From Algoriphagus sp. Y33 (GTDB taxonomy: Bacteria > Bacteroidota > Bacteroidia > Cytophagales > Cyclobacteriaceae): a stretch of DNA of 64,000 nucleotides. Position numbers and translations under genes: made by a program. Of the stretch, positions 52,182-60,633 are shown piece after piece (the first letter of the stretch is position 1; the number at the start of each line of letters is the position of its first letter). The DNA lies in NCBI RefSeq assembly GCF_014838715.1, contig NZ_CP061947.1, positions 124,001 to 188,000 of the forward strand, read 5' to 3'. The notes beneath the pieces are model-generated. The model saw only the letters and a program-made list of their open reading frames with translations. It searched no databases and was not told where the DNA came from.

Positions 52182-53846
52182 ATGAACAAGAAAATAATTA
52201 TCCCCATTGCTTCAGTTATAGTGATAGCATTGGGATTGATCTGGTTTTTCAATCAGAGAAGATCTGATTTGACAGATGAACTTCGGCAAAATTTAGAAGG
52301 AGAGTCCAGTGATGTTTTAGCCCAATCGGATTTTGCAGGAGAAATCAGAGATTTTTATATTAAAAGAGACTACTTGGAAATCTGGCTCTTCAATGGCACA
52401 CTTTCCAATTCAGGAAAGGAATTACTAGCTCAGATAGAGGATTCCCGATACGATGGATTGCAGCCGGAAGATTACAATCTCTCTCAGATTTATCAACTCT
52501 CTTCTAATCCTGATAAAAAAAACAAGAAGTTTAGAAACCTCTCCTCGGCTCAAAAAGTTGATTTGGAGCTTCTGCTTACTGATGGTTTTCTCCGTCTTTC
52601 TCATGACTTGGAGAGAGGTAAAGTTGATCCCTCAACATTGGATTCCAATTGGAAGTTTGAAGAGAAAGATACCGATGTGAATTATACTTCACTGCTGGAG
52701 GAAGTGGCAAGTGGTAAGGCTGTTGATAAGCTATTCGCAAGATTGTATCCAAGTTCAGCGTTGTATGCACAGGGAAGGGATGCGATCAAAGAGCTGTATG
52801 AAATTCAAAAGAATGACACGCTCACCTGGGAGTTTGAGCCTGTAGAAGGAGCCATTAAAGTTGGGGAGGAGCACGCAGCTATTCCTGTCCTGAGAAAGCG
52901 TCTGATCTTTTGGGGTTTTTTGAAATCCTATGACATGGAAGCTCCCAATCTTTTTGATTCCACTATGTTTGAGGGACTTCGGAAATACCAAGAAGCAAAT
53001 GGGATGAATCCTGACGGAGTAATCGGTTCGCTGGTCGCTGAGTCACTTAATAAATCCCCACAAAATCTTATAGATATTGCTTCCATTAACATGGAGCGAC
53101 TCCGCTGGATGCCGAAAATTGATTGGGATCAGGAAATGGTACTTGTCAACATAGCCAACTACCAGTTGGATTATATGAATAAGTCTGATACAGTCTTCAC
53201 GGCCAAGGTGATCGTGGGAAAGGAATACAATGAATCACCGACATTCACAGCACCGATGAGTTATATCGTTTTCAGTCCATATTGGAACATACCTGAGTCT
53301 ATTACAAACGATGAAATTATTCCATCTGTAAGGAAAAATAAAGGCTATCTTGCTGAGAAAAACATGGAGGTGGTTTCCGGTTCCGGGGAGCCTGTCAATG
53401 CAAAAAATGTTGATTGGAGTAAAAGCGGTGATGATTTTCCGTACAGAGTGAGGCAGAAGCCCGGTGGGGACAATTCCTTGGGTTTGGTGAAATTTATGTT
53501 TCCAAACGAATACAATATTTACATTCACGATACACCTGCAAGAAGCCTTTTTGAGCGGGAGTCCAGAGCACTCAGCCATGGGTGTATTAGAATTCAAAAT
53601 CCCGATCAATTCGCTAAAATCTTGCTAAACAATAAATCTTGGGATGAGGAAAAGATCCAAGAAGCCATGCATCAGGACAAGGAAGAAGTGGTAGAGTTGG
53701 ACAGGGAAATTCCCGTGGTGTTGGTTTATATGACCTTCTGGGCCGATAAAGGCGGGAAAGCCAATTTTAGATATGATGTGTACGAAAGGGACAAGGCTCT
53801 TCTAAAAGCACTTAGAGCGACTAAATCAAGCCTTGATCAGGCTTGA
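52182..53846 (+). CDS. L,D-transpeptidase, YcbB/LdtD-like (paralogue)
   Basis: 554 aa with the same architecture as the preceding gene but a membrane-anchor-like start (IIIPIASVIVIALGLIWFFN). Motifs: YDGLQPEDYNLSQIY, RLIFWGFLKSYDMEAP, YQEANGMNPDGVIGSLVAES, YIVFSPYWNIPESITNDEI, IYIHDTPARSLF and ALSHGCIRIQNPDQF. It is a tandem duplicate separated by 197 bp. Its last codons lie inside a perfect palindrome shared with the convergent third transpeptidase gene. Confidence 0.92.
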   Translation: MNKKIIIPIASVIVIALGLIWFFNQRRSDLTDELRQNLEGESSDVLAQSDFAGEIRDFYIKRDYLEIWLFNGTLSNSGKELLAQIEDSRYDGLQPEDYNLSQIYQLSSNPDKKNKKFRNLSSAQKVDLELLLTDGFLRLSHDLERGKVDPSTLDSNWKFEEKDTDVNYTSLLEEVASGKAVDKLFARLYPSSALYAQGRDAIKELYEIQKNDTLTWEFEPVEGAIKVGEEHAAIPVLRKRLIFWGFLKSYDMEAPNLFDSTMFEGLRKYQEANGMNPDGVIGSLVAESLNKSPQNLIDIASINMERLRWMPKIDWDQEMVLVNIANYQLDYMNKSDTVFTAKVIVGKEYNESPTFTAPMSYIVFSPYWNIPESITNDEIIPSVRKNKGYLAEKNMEVVSGSGEPVNAKNVDWSKSGDDFPYRVRQKPGGDNSLGLVKFMFPNEYNIYIHDTPARSLFERESRALSHGCIRIQNPDQFAKILLNNKSWDEEKIQEAMHQDKEEVVELDREIPVVLVYMTFWADKGGKANFRYDVYERDKALLKALRATKSSLDQA

Positions 53847-53851
53847 TTTAG
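53821..53851. terminator. Bidirectional terminator overlapping two stop codons
   Basis: CTAAATCAAGCC-TTGATCA-GGCTTGATTTAG: perfect 12-bp arms, seven-base loop. The stop of the plus-strand gene (53844-53846) and that of the minus-strand gene (53828-53826) are both TGA, each placed symmetrically in one arm and preceded by a GCT Ala codon. Confidence 0.8.
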
Positions 53852-54521
53852 ATAAGTAGGTGTCGTCATTTCCGAAAATAAAAAGCAAAGATCCTTCTTT
53901 GATCAGGTCAATTGCTTTGGCGGAAAGCTCACTTGGGAGAGCGGGACAGCCTAGGCTTCTTCCCAACCTTCCTACTGATTTGGCGAATTCCTCCCGGGCA
54001 TAATCGGCTCCATGAATTACAATGGCCCGGTTTCGGGCTTGATCATTGAATCCCTTCTCCAAACCGTCTAACCTAAGGGAGTATCCATGTTTTCCGGAGT
54101 ACGTTTCCGCAGTTTTATAAAAACCCAAGCTACTCTTGAAGGATTCAGGCTGATTGGAAAAAGCATTGGCCATCAAGTCGCCGGAATTCCTGCCATGAGA
54201 TACTACTGAATTTAATAGGATTTCTCCCTTCACAGGGTCTATAACCCACATTCGCTTTGCCGTGGAGGGAAGACTGAAATCAATTACTGTGAGCACTTTT
54301 GATTTGAGATTGCCTTTCATCTTATTCCATCCTTGGATGGCTAAAGTGAAAACTTCCTTGGAAGGAAGGACTCCGTTTGTGTTATGTAGCCCTTCATAAA
54401 TGGCTGAGGTGGGATCGATGGTTGTGACTGTGTTTGGAGTGGTTTCTATAAAATCCGGATTTGGGAAAATTCCTATAAATAATAGGAAAGTAATCGCAAG
54501 AGTTTGTGTAAGCATAAGCAT
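53826..54521 (-). CDS. Murein L,D-transpeptidase catalytic domain protein (PF13645-like)
   Basis: 231 aa with signal segment (LTQTLAITFLLFIGIFP). It differs from the two neighbours: a short protein of the YkuD_2 type with RMWVIDPVKGEILLNSVVSH, SLGFYKTAETYSGKHGYSLR, the catalytic region IVIHGADYAREEFAK and GRSLGCPALPSE with the Cys. It is convergent with the second transpeptidase and overlaps it by 21 bases. Three L,D-transpeptidases side by side suggest a peptidoglycan-maturation cluster. Confidence 0.9.
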   Translation of the reverse strand: MLMLTQTLAITFLLFIGIFPNPDFIETTPNTVTTIDPTSAIYEGLHNTNGVLPSKEVFTLAIQGWNKMKGNLKSKVLTVIDFSLPSTAKRMWVIDPVKGEILLNSVVSHGRNSGDLMANAFSNQPESFKSSLGFYKTAETYSGKHGYSLRLDGLEKGFNDQARNRAIVIHGADYAREEFAKSVGRLGRSLGCPALPSELSAKAIDLIKEGSLLFIFGNDDTYLSKSSLIKA

Positions 54522-54812
54522 TTGGGTGATTTTGCAAATTTAGGAAGATGTTCTGTGAGTTCAAACGAACTTGAAGTCAGTCTCTTATGATTTTGGTCAT
54601 AAAAGTAGTGAAATTACTCAGGGAACCTTCTCACCGGCTTTCTCCGTTCTTGGCATGATGAGATTGGACGTTGATTTTGGAACCAATTATTATTCTGTAA
54701 TTTTGCGTTCCCAAATTTATTCTGCTGTCTGTCAGAATACTTCCAAGTAGGTTAACAGACAAATTGGAAAATAATTCAAACAAAAACAGAAAACCCGCTG
54801 TTTCAGCATTCC

Positions 54813-55223
54813 ATGAAAGTATCAGTTTATAGAAAAGAACATTTCAACGCGGCACATCGCCTTCATAATTCTGAATGGTCAGATGAAGAAAACCAAGCCG
54901 TTTTTGGAAAGTGCAACAACCCGCATTTTCATGGTCACAACTATGAATTGGTAGTGAAACTGAGAGGGGATATGGATCCGAAAACCGGTTATGTCTATGA
55001 CATGAAAGTGCTCAGTGAGTTGATCAAGGAGCATGTATTAAGAAAATTAGATCACAAAAATTTAAACCTGGATACCGATGAATTCAAAGAACTTAACCCA
55101 ACCGCTGAGAACATTGCAGTGGTTATTTGGAATATTTTAAGGGAAAAAATTGATCGAAAATTCGAGTTAACAATTCGACTTTATGAAACAGAAAGAAACT
55201 TTGTTGAATACGATGGGGATTAA
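54813..55223 (+). CDS. queD: 6-carboxytetrahydropterin synthase (QueD/PTPS family)
   Basis: 136-aa cytosolic enzyme of the T-fold family, normal length. Zinc-binding His are in HFNAAHRL and NPHFHGHNYE, catalytic Cys in GKCNN, and the Asp-His pair in KLDHKNLN; PTAENIAVVIWNILRE and the substrate Glu in YETERNFVEY follow. It converts dihydroneopterin triphosphate on the way to queuosine or biopterin. It overlaps folE, which makes its substrate, so the two form a pathway operon. Confidence 0.93.
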   Translation: MKVSVYRKEHFNAAHRLHNSEWSDEENQAVFGKCNNPHFHGHNYELVVKLRGDMDPKTGYVYDMKVLSELIKEHVLRKLDHKNLNLDTDEFKELNPTAENIAVVIWNILREKIDRKFELTIRLYETERNFVEYDGD

Positions 55224-55887
55224 AATTACCCGCGCTTCATTCGAGGAAATCGGAGAGGAGCATGTGGGGACTTCCTTGGAGACACCGCTTAGAGAAGATG
55301 CTTTTGAGATGGACGATGATCTCAAGGTCGAATTGATAGAGAAGCACTTCCGTGAAATTATGCACATCATGGGCTTGGATCTCACTGATGATAGTCTCAA
55401 AGGTACACCGCATCGTGTGGCAAAGATGTATGTGAAGGAGGTATTCAGCGGATTGAATCCTAAGAATAAACCGATAGCAAAGCTCTTTGAAAATAAGTAC
55501 AAATACAATGAGATGCTGGTGGAGAAAGACATCACCGTGCATTCTCACTGCGAGCACCACTTTGTGCCTATCTACGGTAAGGCTCACGTAGCTTATATTT
55601 CCAATGGAAACGTAATAGGCCTTTCCAAAATCAACAGAATCGTCCAATACTTCTCTCAACGCCCACAAGTGCAGGAAAGACTTACGATGCAGATCGGAAA
55701 TGAGCTTAAAGAGGCTCTGGGGACAGATGATGTGGCTGTAATTATTGATGCTTATCATATGTGTGTAAGCTCTAGAGGAGTGAAGGATACCCAGAGTTCT
55801 ACGGTTACCTCTTTTTACTCGGGAAAATTTGAGAAAGAAGAGCAATCACGAAATGAATTCATGCAGTATATCAGCATGGACAAGTAA
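55213..55887 (+). CDS. folE: GTP cyclohydrolase I
   Basis: About 224 aa from the ATG at 55213, which overlaps the queD stop by 11 bases; an upstream ATG at 55183 would overlap by 41. Converts GTP to dihydroneopterin triphosphate. Motifs: DDSLKGTPHRVAKMYVKEV, zinc-binding HSHCEHHFVPIYGKAHVAYI, GLSKINRIVQYFSQRPQVQE and AYHMCVSSRGVKDTQSSTVT with the second zinc Cys. It serves both folate and the queD branch. A clear terminator follows at 55912. Confidence 0.95.
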   Translation: MGIKITRASFEEIGEEHVGTSLETPLREDAFEMDDDLKVELIEKHFREIMHIMGLDLTDDSLKGTPHRVAKMYVKEVFSGLNPKNKPIAKLFENKYKYNEMLVEKDITVHSHCEHHFVPIYGKAHVAYISNGNVIGLSKINRIVQYFSQRPQVQERLTMQIGNELKEALGTDDVAVIIDAYHMCVSSRGVKDTQSSTVTSFYSGKFEKEEQSRNEFMQYISMDK

Positions 55888-55911
55888 CCCCGAAAACTAA
55901 AACCAATTCTA

Positions 55912-55940
55912 AAACCGGTCTGAAAAGCCCGGTTTTTTTT
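55912..55940 (+). terminator. Terminator after folE
   Basis: AAACCGG pairs with CCGGTTT around tctgaaaagc, followed by a run of eight T. Confidence 0.85.
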
Positions 55941-56032
55941 AACCGCAAAGAGCACGGAAAAACCTAGTTCTTTGCCGTAGTGAGTGTCACGCACGACTTA
56001 TGCTTCGTTGTCCTGCTTCTCCGGAAGCTGGA
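55941..56032. repeat. Repeated intergenic element, copy 1
   Basis: Starts aaccgcaaagagcac and ends ctgcttctccggaagctgga. The same start and end frame a similar stretch at 56962-57034, on the other side of the CPBP gene. The end part folds as GCTTC-TCCG-GAAGC. Confidence 0.5.
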
Positions 56033-56060
56033 CGGTCCCCTATACATTTTATGCGATCTT

Positions 56061-56780
56061 TCATCTCATTCTAATTAGATTTCCTAGCCCATTTCCCAAA
56101 TTATGGGAGATTAAAGCTACTAGAATACTGCCGCTTTTTACAGTGAGCCATCCCCAAATCAAGCCATAAATAAATGACCAAAAAAATGGTTGAAATTTAA
56201 ATATCACATCAAATTCCTTTGAAAGGAAAAATCCATGTGCCATTCCGAATAATAGTGCTGTGATCCAAACAGATGGATTTAAAATCAAGGAATTACTTTT
56301 TAAAACTTTGAGTAATAGCCCCAGCATTATACCACGGTATGCGACTTCCTCGTTGATTCCAGGCATTGAAAATTGAAACAGGAGTGTTTCTATGCTTAAC
56401 GTTTGTACAGGAGAGAAGAAAGCCACTATGCTATTGATTAACAAAATTGAGCATAGGATGTAAATTCCTTTAGTAAAGAATTTCTTATTCTGGCGCAGCG
56501 TTAAAAAGTAATCTGACAAGGGGAATTTTCTGTATAGCGACAAGAAAACTAAAGAACCTAGTATGGCATATAGTTTACCAGACCAATTCCAATCTCCATT
56601 GATGATTCTTATTTCAGAGTATACAAATGGCAGATTTAACAAGACTGCATTCAACAGACAGAAGATGACAAATGCTGCTAAAATTTTCAGTGTTTCCATA
56701 TTTCTATTTCTCAGTGTGAGTAGAATAATTGGAAACACAACTGCCAAGTGGAGTAAGTTTTCTGTTATAACTCTTATCAT
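56061..56780 (-). CDS. CPBP family intramembrane metalloprotease (Abi/CAAX-like)
   Basis: 239-aa membrane protein with about seven or eight helices. CPBP motifs are present: the Glu-Glu motif PGINEEVAYRGIMLG, then FGMAHGFF with the first metal His and the C-terminal LISHNLGNGLG with the second. Such proteases process prenylated or lipidated proteins or act in bacteriocin self-immunity; the target is unknown. Its ATG overlaps by one codon (ATGA) the end of an upstream gene remnant, so it was formerly the second gene of an operon. Confidence 0.88.
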   Translation of the reverse strand: MIRVITENLLHLAVVFPIILLTLRNRNMETLKILAAFVIFCLLNAVLLNLPFVYSEIRIINGDWNWSGKLYAILGSLVFLSLYRKFPLSDYFLTLRQNKKFFTKGIYILCSILLINSIVAFFSPVQTLSIETLLFQFSMPGINEEVAYRGIMLGLLLKVLKSNSLILNPSVWITALLFGMAHGFFLSKEFDVIFKFQPFFWSFIYGLIWGWLTVKSGSILVALISHNLGNGLGNLIRMR

Positions 56781-56959
56781 CGCTCATGTAATACTTTCGC
56801 CATACGTTCAAGCTTAAGGAATTCTGCCGGTGCCAAATTAATATTTCCTTCAAGAGGATTTGGAATGAGGAAAATATTTTTGGTTTTTATGCCAAAAGAC
56901 CACAAGGCGGTCAAATCATCAATAGCCTCGTGTGAAACCTGTGGAAGAATGAAGATTTT
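56777..56959 (-). pseudogene. C-terminal remnant of a gene coupled to the CPBP protease
   Basis: 60 codons open on the minus strand without a start, reading FILPQVSHEAIDDLTALWSF, KNIFLIPNPLEGNINLAPAE, FLKLERMAKVLHER, then a TGA that overlaps the CPBP ATG. Composition is protein-like and the ATGA overlap is what one expects of a real operon junction. Upstream it is cut by the repeat element at 56962. Family not recognised. Confidence 0.6.
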
Positions 56960-56961
56960 TT

Positions 56962-57034
56962 AAACTGCAAAGCGCACAAACAAAGCTTAAAGAGCGGAAG
57001 AGTTCCGCTGTTCTGCTTCTCCGGAAGCAGCTGG
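56962..57034. repeat. Repeated intergenic element, copy 2
   Basis: Starts aactgcaaagcgcac and ends ctgcttctccggaagcagctgga, like 55941-56032. It contains the nested hairpins GCGGAA-GAG-TTCCGC and GCTGCTTC-TCCG-GAAGCAGC-like arms. Its boundary coincides with the truncation of the gene remnant at 56959. Confidence 0.5.
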
Positions 57035-57625
57035 AAGATAAAAAATCACCTTCCTGTTTACTCTCCTTTCTTTACCTACACAATGGGGAAATTCATGCTA
57101 TAATTGTATATAAAGTATTTTTTTGGACTGATTGACTTAAAAGGCCATACCGGGCGGAATGAAAATGTTTATAAATAACAAGATGATTTATCCCAAGAAT
57201 CTTTTTGGGTAAATTCAGCACGGGGTGATTACCCTTGATACGGGCAGATGTCTATTTAAAATACGGTTAAAAATACCCACAAAAGGAGTTGACGGCAGGT
57301 AACCCGTTCCACATACCCCTTAATCAGCTTATCCGTCAAGTAAAAAAATGATTAGGGGTGTGACTTTTTTTAAAATCCGGTTTCTAATTAACCGAAGTCA
57401 GATAGTTTTTAATCAAAGCAGAAAATGCCGAGTAAACGATTGGAACAGGTTATTCCATTTTTTTTGGCAGGGATTTTAGCTATATCCTTTCTCAAAAAAC
57501 TAAGACTGAAAGTGTGAATTACTGATAAAGGTCAAAAACACATGTATTTCAAGTTGTTTGTAAAAATAATCCGGCTCTTTTAGGAGTTTTTGCTCTGCCA
57601 TATTGACCAACTAATTTAATCCATT
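57035..57625. other. 590-bp region without a gene
   Basis: AT-rich, no open frame of note and no clear hairpin pair. It includes the probable promoter region of the kinase gene at 57626. Confidence 0.45.
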
Positions 57626-58735
57626 ATGATAAAAACAGGAAGCTATAAGCTCTATGATGAGTTGTCTCACGAGATCAGAAATTCTCTGAATATTGTCATA
57701 GGTAGTTCTGAATTGCTTAAAGACAGTGAGTCTGACGAACAGCAAGATTTGGTCAATATCATTCATAATTCTGCCACACATCTAAAAAACCTTCTGAATA
57801 ATTATTTGCTCGAACGGAAAGGGGAATATGGGTCTTTGGAAAAGGAAGCGTTATTTGATCTTCATGATCTTCTCAGGGACCTCACTGCCCAATATGCTCT
57901 TATCTGTAAGAGGAATGGACTTTCTTTTATTCTGGAAATCGATTCTCTTGTTCCTACCAAGGTAGTTGGGCTGGCGACTAAATTAACCCAAATTCTAAAT
58001 AACCTGATTTCCAATGCGGTGAAATTCACTGAGTTTGGGTTTGTGAAGCTTTCTGTCTACTTGCAAAAGTCTGTTGAGGGGAAAGCTAAGGTTCACTTTG
58101 TAGTCAAAGATTCCGGCTGTGGAATAAGTAGCAACGATCAGAATAAACTGTTTAAGGATTTTGTTCAAATTCCCAACCGGGTAAGCGAGAAGCAGGTCGG
58201 CTCTGGGCTTGGTCTTGCGATTACCAGAAAGCTTCTCCATAGTATGGATAGCGAAATCTATTTAAAAAGTAAAAATGGACTGGGATCCGCCTTTTCTTTT
58301 AGTCTTGAGTTTGAATTGGTATCCAGTGGCTTGCCAAAACCTGAAATCAGCCAGGTCAACGTTCCCGGAAGGAAAGTTCTTGTGGTCGATGACTACATAG
58401 TCAATAGAATAGTCGTCCGTAAGCAATTGGGTAAATTAGGTATATTCTGTGACACCGCTGAGAACTCTAAGCGTGCAATTGCCTTGCTGAATACCAACAG
58501 ATATCCAATTATTCTGCTGGACGTGAACCTGCCTGATATGGATGGTATTTCCCTAAGTAAAAATCTTAAGAGGGACTATCCCGCCATGAAAATAATATTG
58601 GTAACAGGAGAGGAACTGGGAGATTCAGACAGGGAGTTAATACAACTGGGGATCTTTACAGTATTACCAAAGCCATTTACCCTTCATGAACTACGAGAGG
58701 CTTTGAATTTTGAACTGTGTCGGGAATATAGCTAA
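57626..58735 (+). CDS. Soluble hybrid histidine kinase/response regulator
   Basis: 369 aa. The dimerisation/phosphoacceptor motif begins almost at the N-terminus (ELSHEIRNSLN, His15), so there is no sensor, PAS or membrane domain. The ATPase domain follows with N-box ILNNLISNAVKFTEFG, G1 VKDSGCGISS and G2 VGSGLGLAITRKLL. The C-terminal receiver domain (about 250-365) has VLVVDDY, phosphoacceptor Asp299 in LLDVNLPDMDG and Lys in PKPFTLHE. It must receive its signal from a partner or from local concentration; no partner gene is adjacent. Confidence 0.92.
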   Translation: MIKTGSYKLYDELSHEIRNSLNIVIGSSELLKDSESDEQQDLVNIIHNSATHLKNLLNNYLLERKGEYGSLEKEALFDLHDLLRDLTAQYALICKRNGLSFILEIDSLVPTKVVGLATKLTQILNNLISNAVKFTEFGFVKLSVYLQKSVEGKAKVHFVVKDSGCGISSNDQNKLFKDFVQIPNRVSEKQVGSGLGLAITRKLLHSMDSEIYLKSKNGLGSAFSFSLEFELVSSGLPKPEISQVNVPGRKVLVVDDYIVNRIVVRKQLGKLGIFCDTAENSKRAIALLNTNRYPIILLDVNLPDMDGISLSKNLKRDYPAMKIILVTGEELGDSDRELIQLGIFTVLPKPFTLHELREALNFELCREYS

Positions 58736-58736
58736 G

Positions 58737-59561
58737 CTAGTTTTCCAAAATGCTCACCCGGGCATCGATCAGATCTTTGATGGGGACTACAAGCTTACCT
58801 TCGTTACGCTGCAGGACAATATTGATATTGTCCATTTTTATGATTTTTCCACGGATATTGTCGAACTCAATGAGTTGCCCTATTTGGAAATTTTTCTTGA
58901 AGTAAAATCCAAAAAGTATTCTCTTGACGAGCTCGACAGAACCCAATCCTACCGCCAGCGTGATACAGAGAAGAAGGGCTCCCAGAAGGATAGACAGGTT
59001 GTTGGTGATAACGCTCGTATCTATACCGACCAACTCAATGGCGATTAGTACGATAACAAAGAGGATCAAGTAGCCGACAATCGTCGATATCAATTTGGCT
59101 CCTGTTAACCCAAAAGAATTGAATACATTGAAAATCAGGTTCTTTGCTGCTCCTGAAATAGTAAACCCTATGAAAATCAGCGAGATGGCTATCACTAGCC
59201 TTGGGAGGAAATTAAGAAGCTTCCCAAGTTCTTGTGAGAGCACAGGTAAGCCCAATATCTCAGAGCCCAATACTACAAAAATCAGCAATAAGGCTATTTT
59301 GATAAAGGCTAGAATAATGAAGGAGGGATTGATCTTGAATTTCCATGATTCAATTCCCGGAAAGTTCTTTTGAAAAAACTGATCCAGTTTAACGGATTTC
59401 AAAATTCTGGTTACCAGCCATATGCTGAATTTGTAAAATAGCCAGGCAAAAAGAAGAAATAGCATAAAGCCCACCAGGCTAGGTAAAAAGACCAACATTT
59501 GATGGAATAAATTCTCAAACACTCCATAGCTAGCTTGCATATTCTCTACTAGATCATTCAT
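58737..59561 (-). CDS. MscS-like mechanosensitive channel family protein
   Basis: 274-aa membrane protein with five hydrophobic helices (LPSLVGFMLFLLFAWLFY; SFIILAFIKIALLLIFVVLG; LVIAISLIFIGFTISGAA; IVGYLILFVIVLIAIELVG; LSILLGALLLCITLAVGLGS). A short cytosolic beta domain follows (FQIGQLIEFDNIRGKIIKMD), ending soon after, without the usual MscS C-terminal vestibule. It belongs to the conserved-TM-helix/MscS-like class. It overlaps the 72-aa gene upstream by eight bases and thus belongs to the sigma-factor operon. Confidence 0.8.
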   Translation of the reverse strand: MNDLVENMQASYGVFENLFHQMLVFLPSLVGFMLFLLFAWLFYKFSIWLVTRILKSVKLDQFFQKNFPGIESWKFKINPSFIILAFIKIALLLIFVVLGSEILGLPVLSQELGKLLNFLPRLVIAISLIFIGFTISGAAKNLIFNVFNSFGLTGAKLISTIVGYLILFVIVLIAIELVGIDTSVITNNLSILLGALLLCITLAVGLGSVELVKRILFGFYFKKNFQIGQLIEFDNIRGKIIKMDNINIVLQRNEGKLVVPIKDLIDARVSILEN

Positions 59562-59772
59562 CTTCTTTGTTGTTTAAATCTTTTGTATTGTCAGGGTTTT
59601 TGGACTCCTCCTCATTACTAAATACAGTTTTGAATAATCCGGGATTTTTGACCAAGAACAGATCTGCCAGATCGATCGTGAGATTGATCAGGTTAACGTC
59701 CTTCATTACCCTGTTTTTGATAATTTCGGGCAACTGGTCGTGTTCCAGTATTTCTTTAAATGGATTTTTCAC
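59554..59772 (-). CDS. 72-aa acidic protein between sigma factor and channel
   Basis: Small, charged and soluble: NPFKEILEHDQLPEIIKNRV, LINLTIDLADLFLVKNPG, and an acidic tail rich in Asp, Glu and Asn. Its ATG overlaps the stop of the sigma gene by four bases. No transmembrane helix or zinc motif is seen, so it is not a classical anti-sigma factor, though it sits where one is expected. Family not recognised. Confidence 0.7.
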   Translation of the reverse strand: MKNPFKEILEHDQLPEIIKNRVMKDVNLINLTIDLADLFLVKNPGLFKTVFSNEEESKNPDNTKDLNNKEDE

Positions 59773-60365
59773 TCGCCCAAATTATTGTATTTTTCCAATA
59801 CTTTCTTTTTAGCCCGATTAATCCTCATCTTGACAGCCGACTCTCCAAGTTGGAGGGATTCGGCTATTTCTTTGACTGAGAATTCATCCTGATACTTCAT
59901 AAGCAGTATCAGCTTTTCATTGGGATCAATCAGATCAAGCGCAACTTTTAACTTTTCAGCTTTCAAAGCGAAAATCTCACTATCATCAATTTCCTGCTCT
60001 TCTATCTCCATCTGTTCATGGAGCGCCTGTTCTTTCTCTTGCTTTACTTTATGCTTTCTGTTGATATGGTTCAGACAGAAGTTGTAGGTGAAACTATACA
60101 GCCAGGTGGAAAATGAAGATCTTCCCTCATAGGATTTCAATTTGTAATAAAGCTTAATAAACAGGTCATGGGTCAAATCCTGGGCTTCGGCTTTCATCGG
60201 TATGAACCTTAGGCATCTGTTATAGATTTTGTCAGCATATCTGTCATATAAAATTCCATAATATGAAGACTCTCTCGTCTCTACAATCAGCCTCACAAGC
60301 GCTTCGTCAGATAAAGAAGAGACCCGCTGTAGCTCTTGTTTATCATGTTCTGGTGAGGCTTTCAT
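59769..60365 (-). CDS. RNA polymerase ECF-type sigma factor
   Basis: 198 aa. Region 2: YYGILYDRYADKIYNRCLRF, AEAQDLTHDLFIKLYYKL, SSFSTWLYSFTYNFCLNHIN. A Glu/Gln-rich linker follows (about 110-135). Region 4 is NEKLILLMKYQDEFSVKEIA and LGESAVKMRINRAKKKVLEK. It is the first gene of a three-gene, fully overlapping operon with the 72-aa protein and the MscS-like channel, suggesting control of, or by, envelope or osmotic stress. Confidence 0.92.
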   Translation of the reverse strand: MKASPEHDKQELQRVSSLSDEALVRLIVETRESSYYGILYDRYADKIYNRCLRFIPMKAEAQDLTHDLFIKLYYKLKSYEGRSSFSTWLYSFTYNFCLNHINRKHKVKQEKEQALHEQMEIEEQEIDDSEIFALKAEKLKVALDLIDPNEKLILLMKYQDEFSVKEIAESLQLGESAVKMRINRAKKKVLEKYNNLGE

Positions 60366-60633
60366 TCGATACTATAATCCTTGATTGATTTTAAGACGAT
60401 TTCAGGTTTACTATGTGTGTTTGACACAGATTTAAAGTAAAAGTCACATTGAGATTACATTCTTGGATGAAAGTCTGTCTTTGTAAGGACCGGCAAAGAG
60501 AATTCTGCAGAGCCAACAGCTTGGATTACATGTCTGATAGGTTTGTCTCCCGAAAGATGGTTCTCCCTTCCCAAGGAAGGAAGTCGATGATGTAACTCAA
60601 GTGCTCACTTTTTTTGGAAATAAACTCTGTAAT

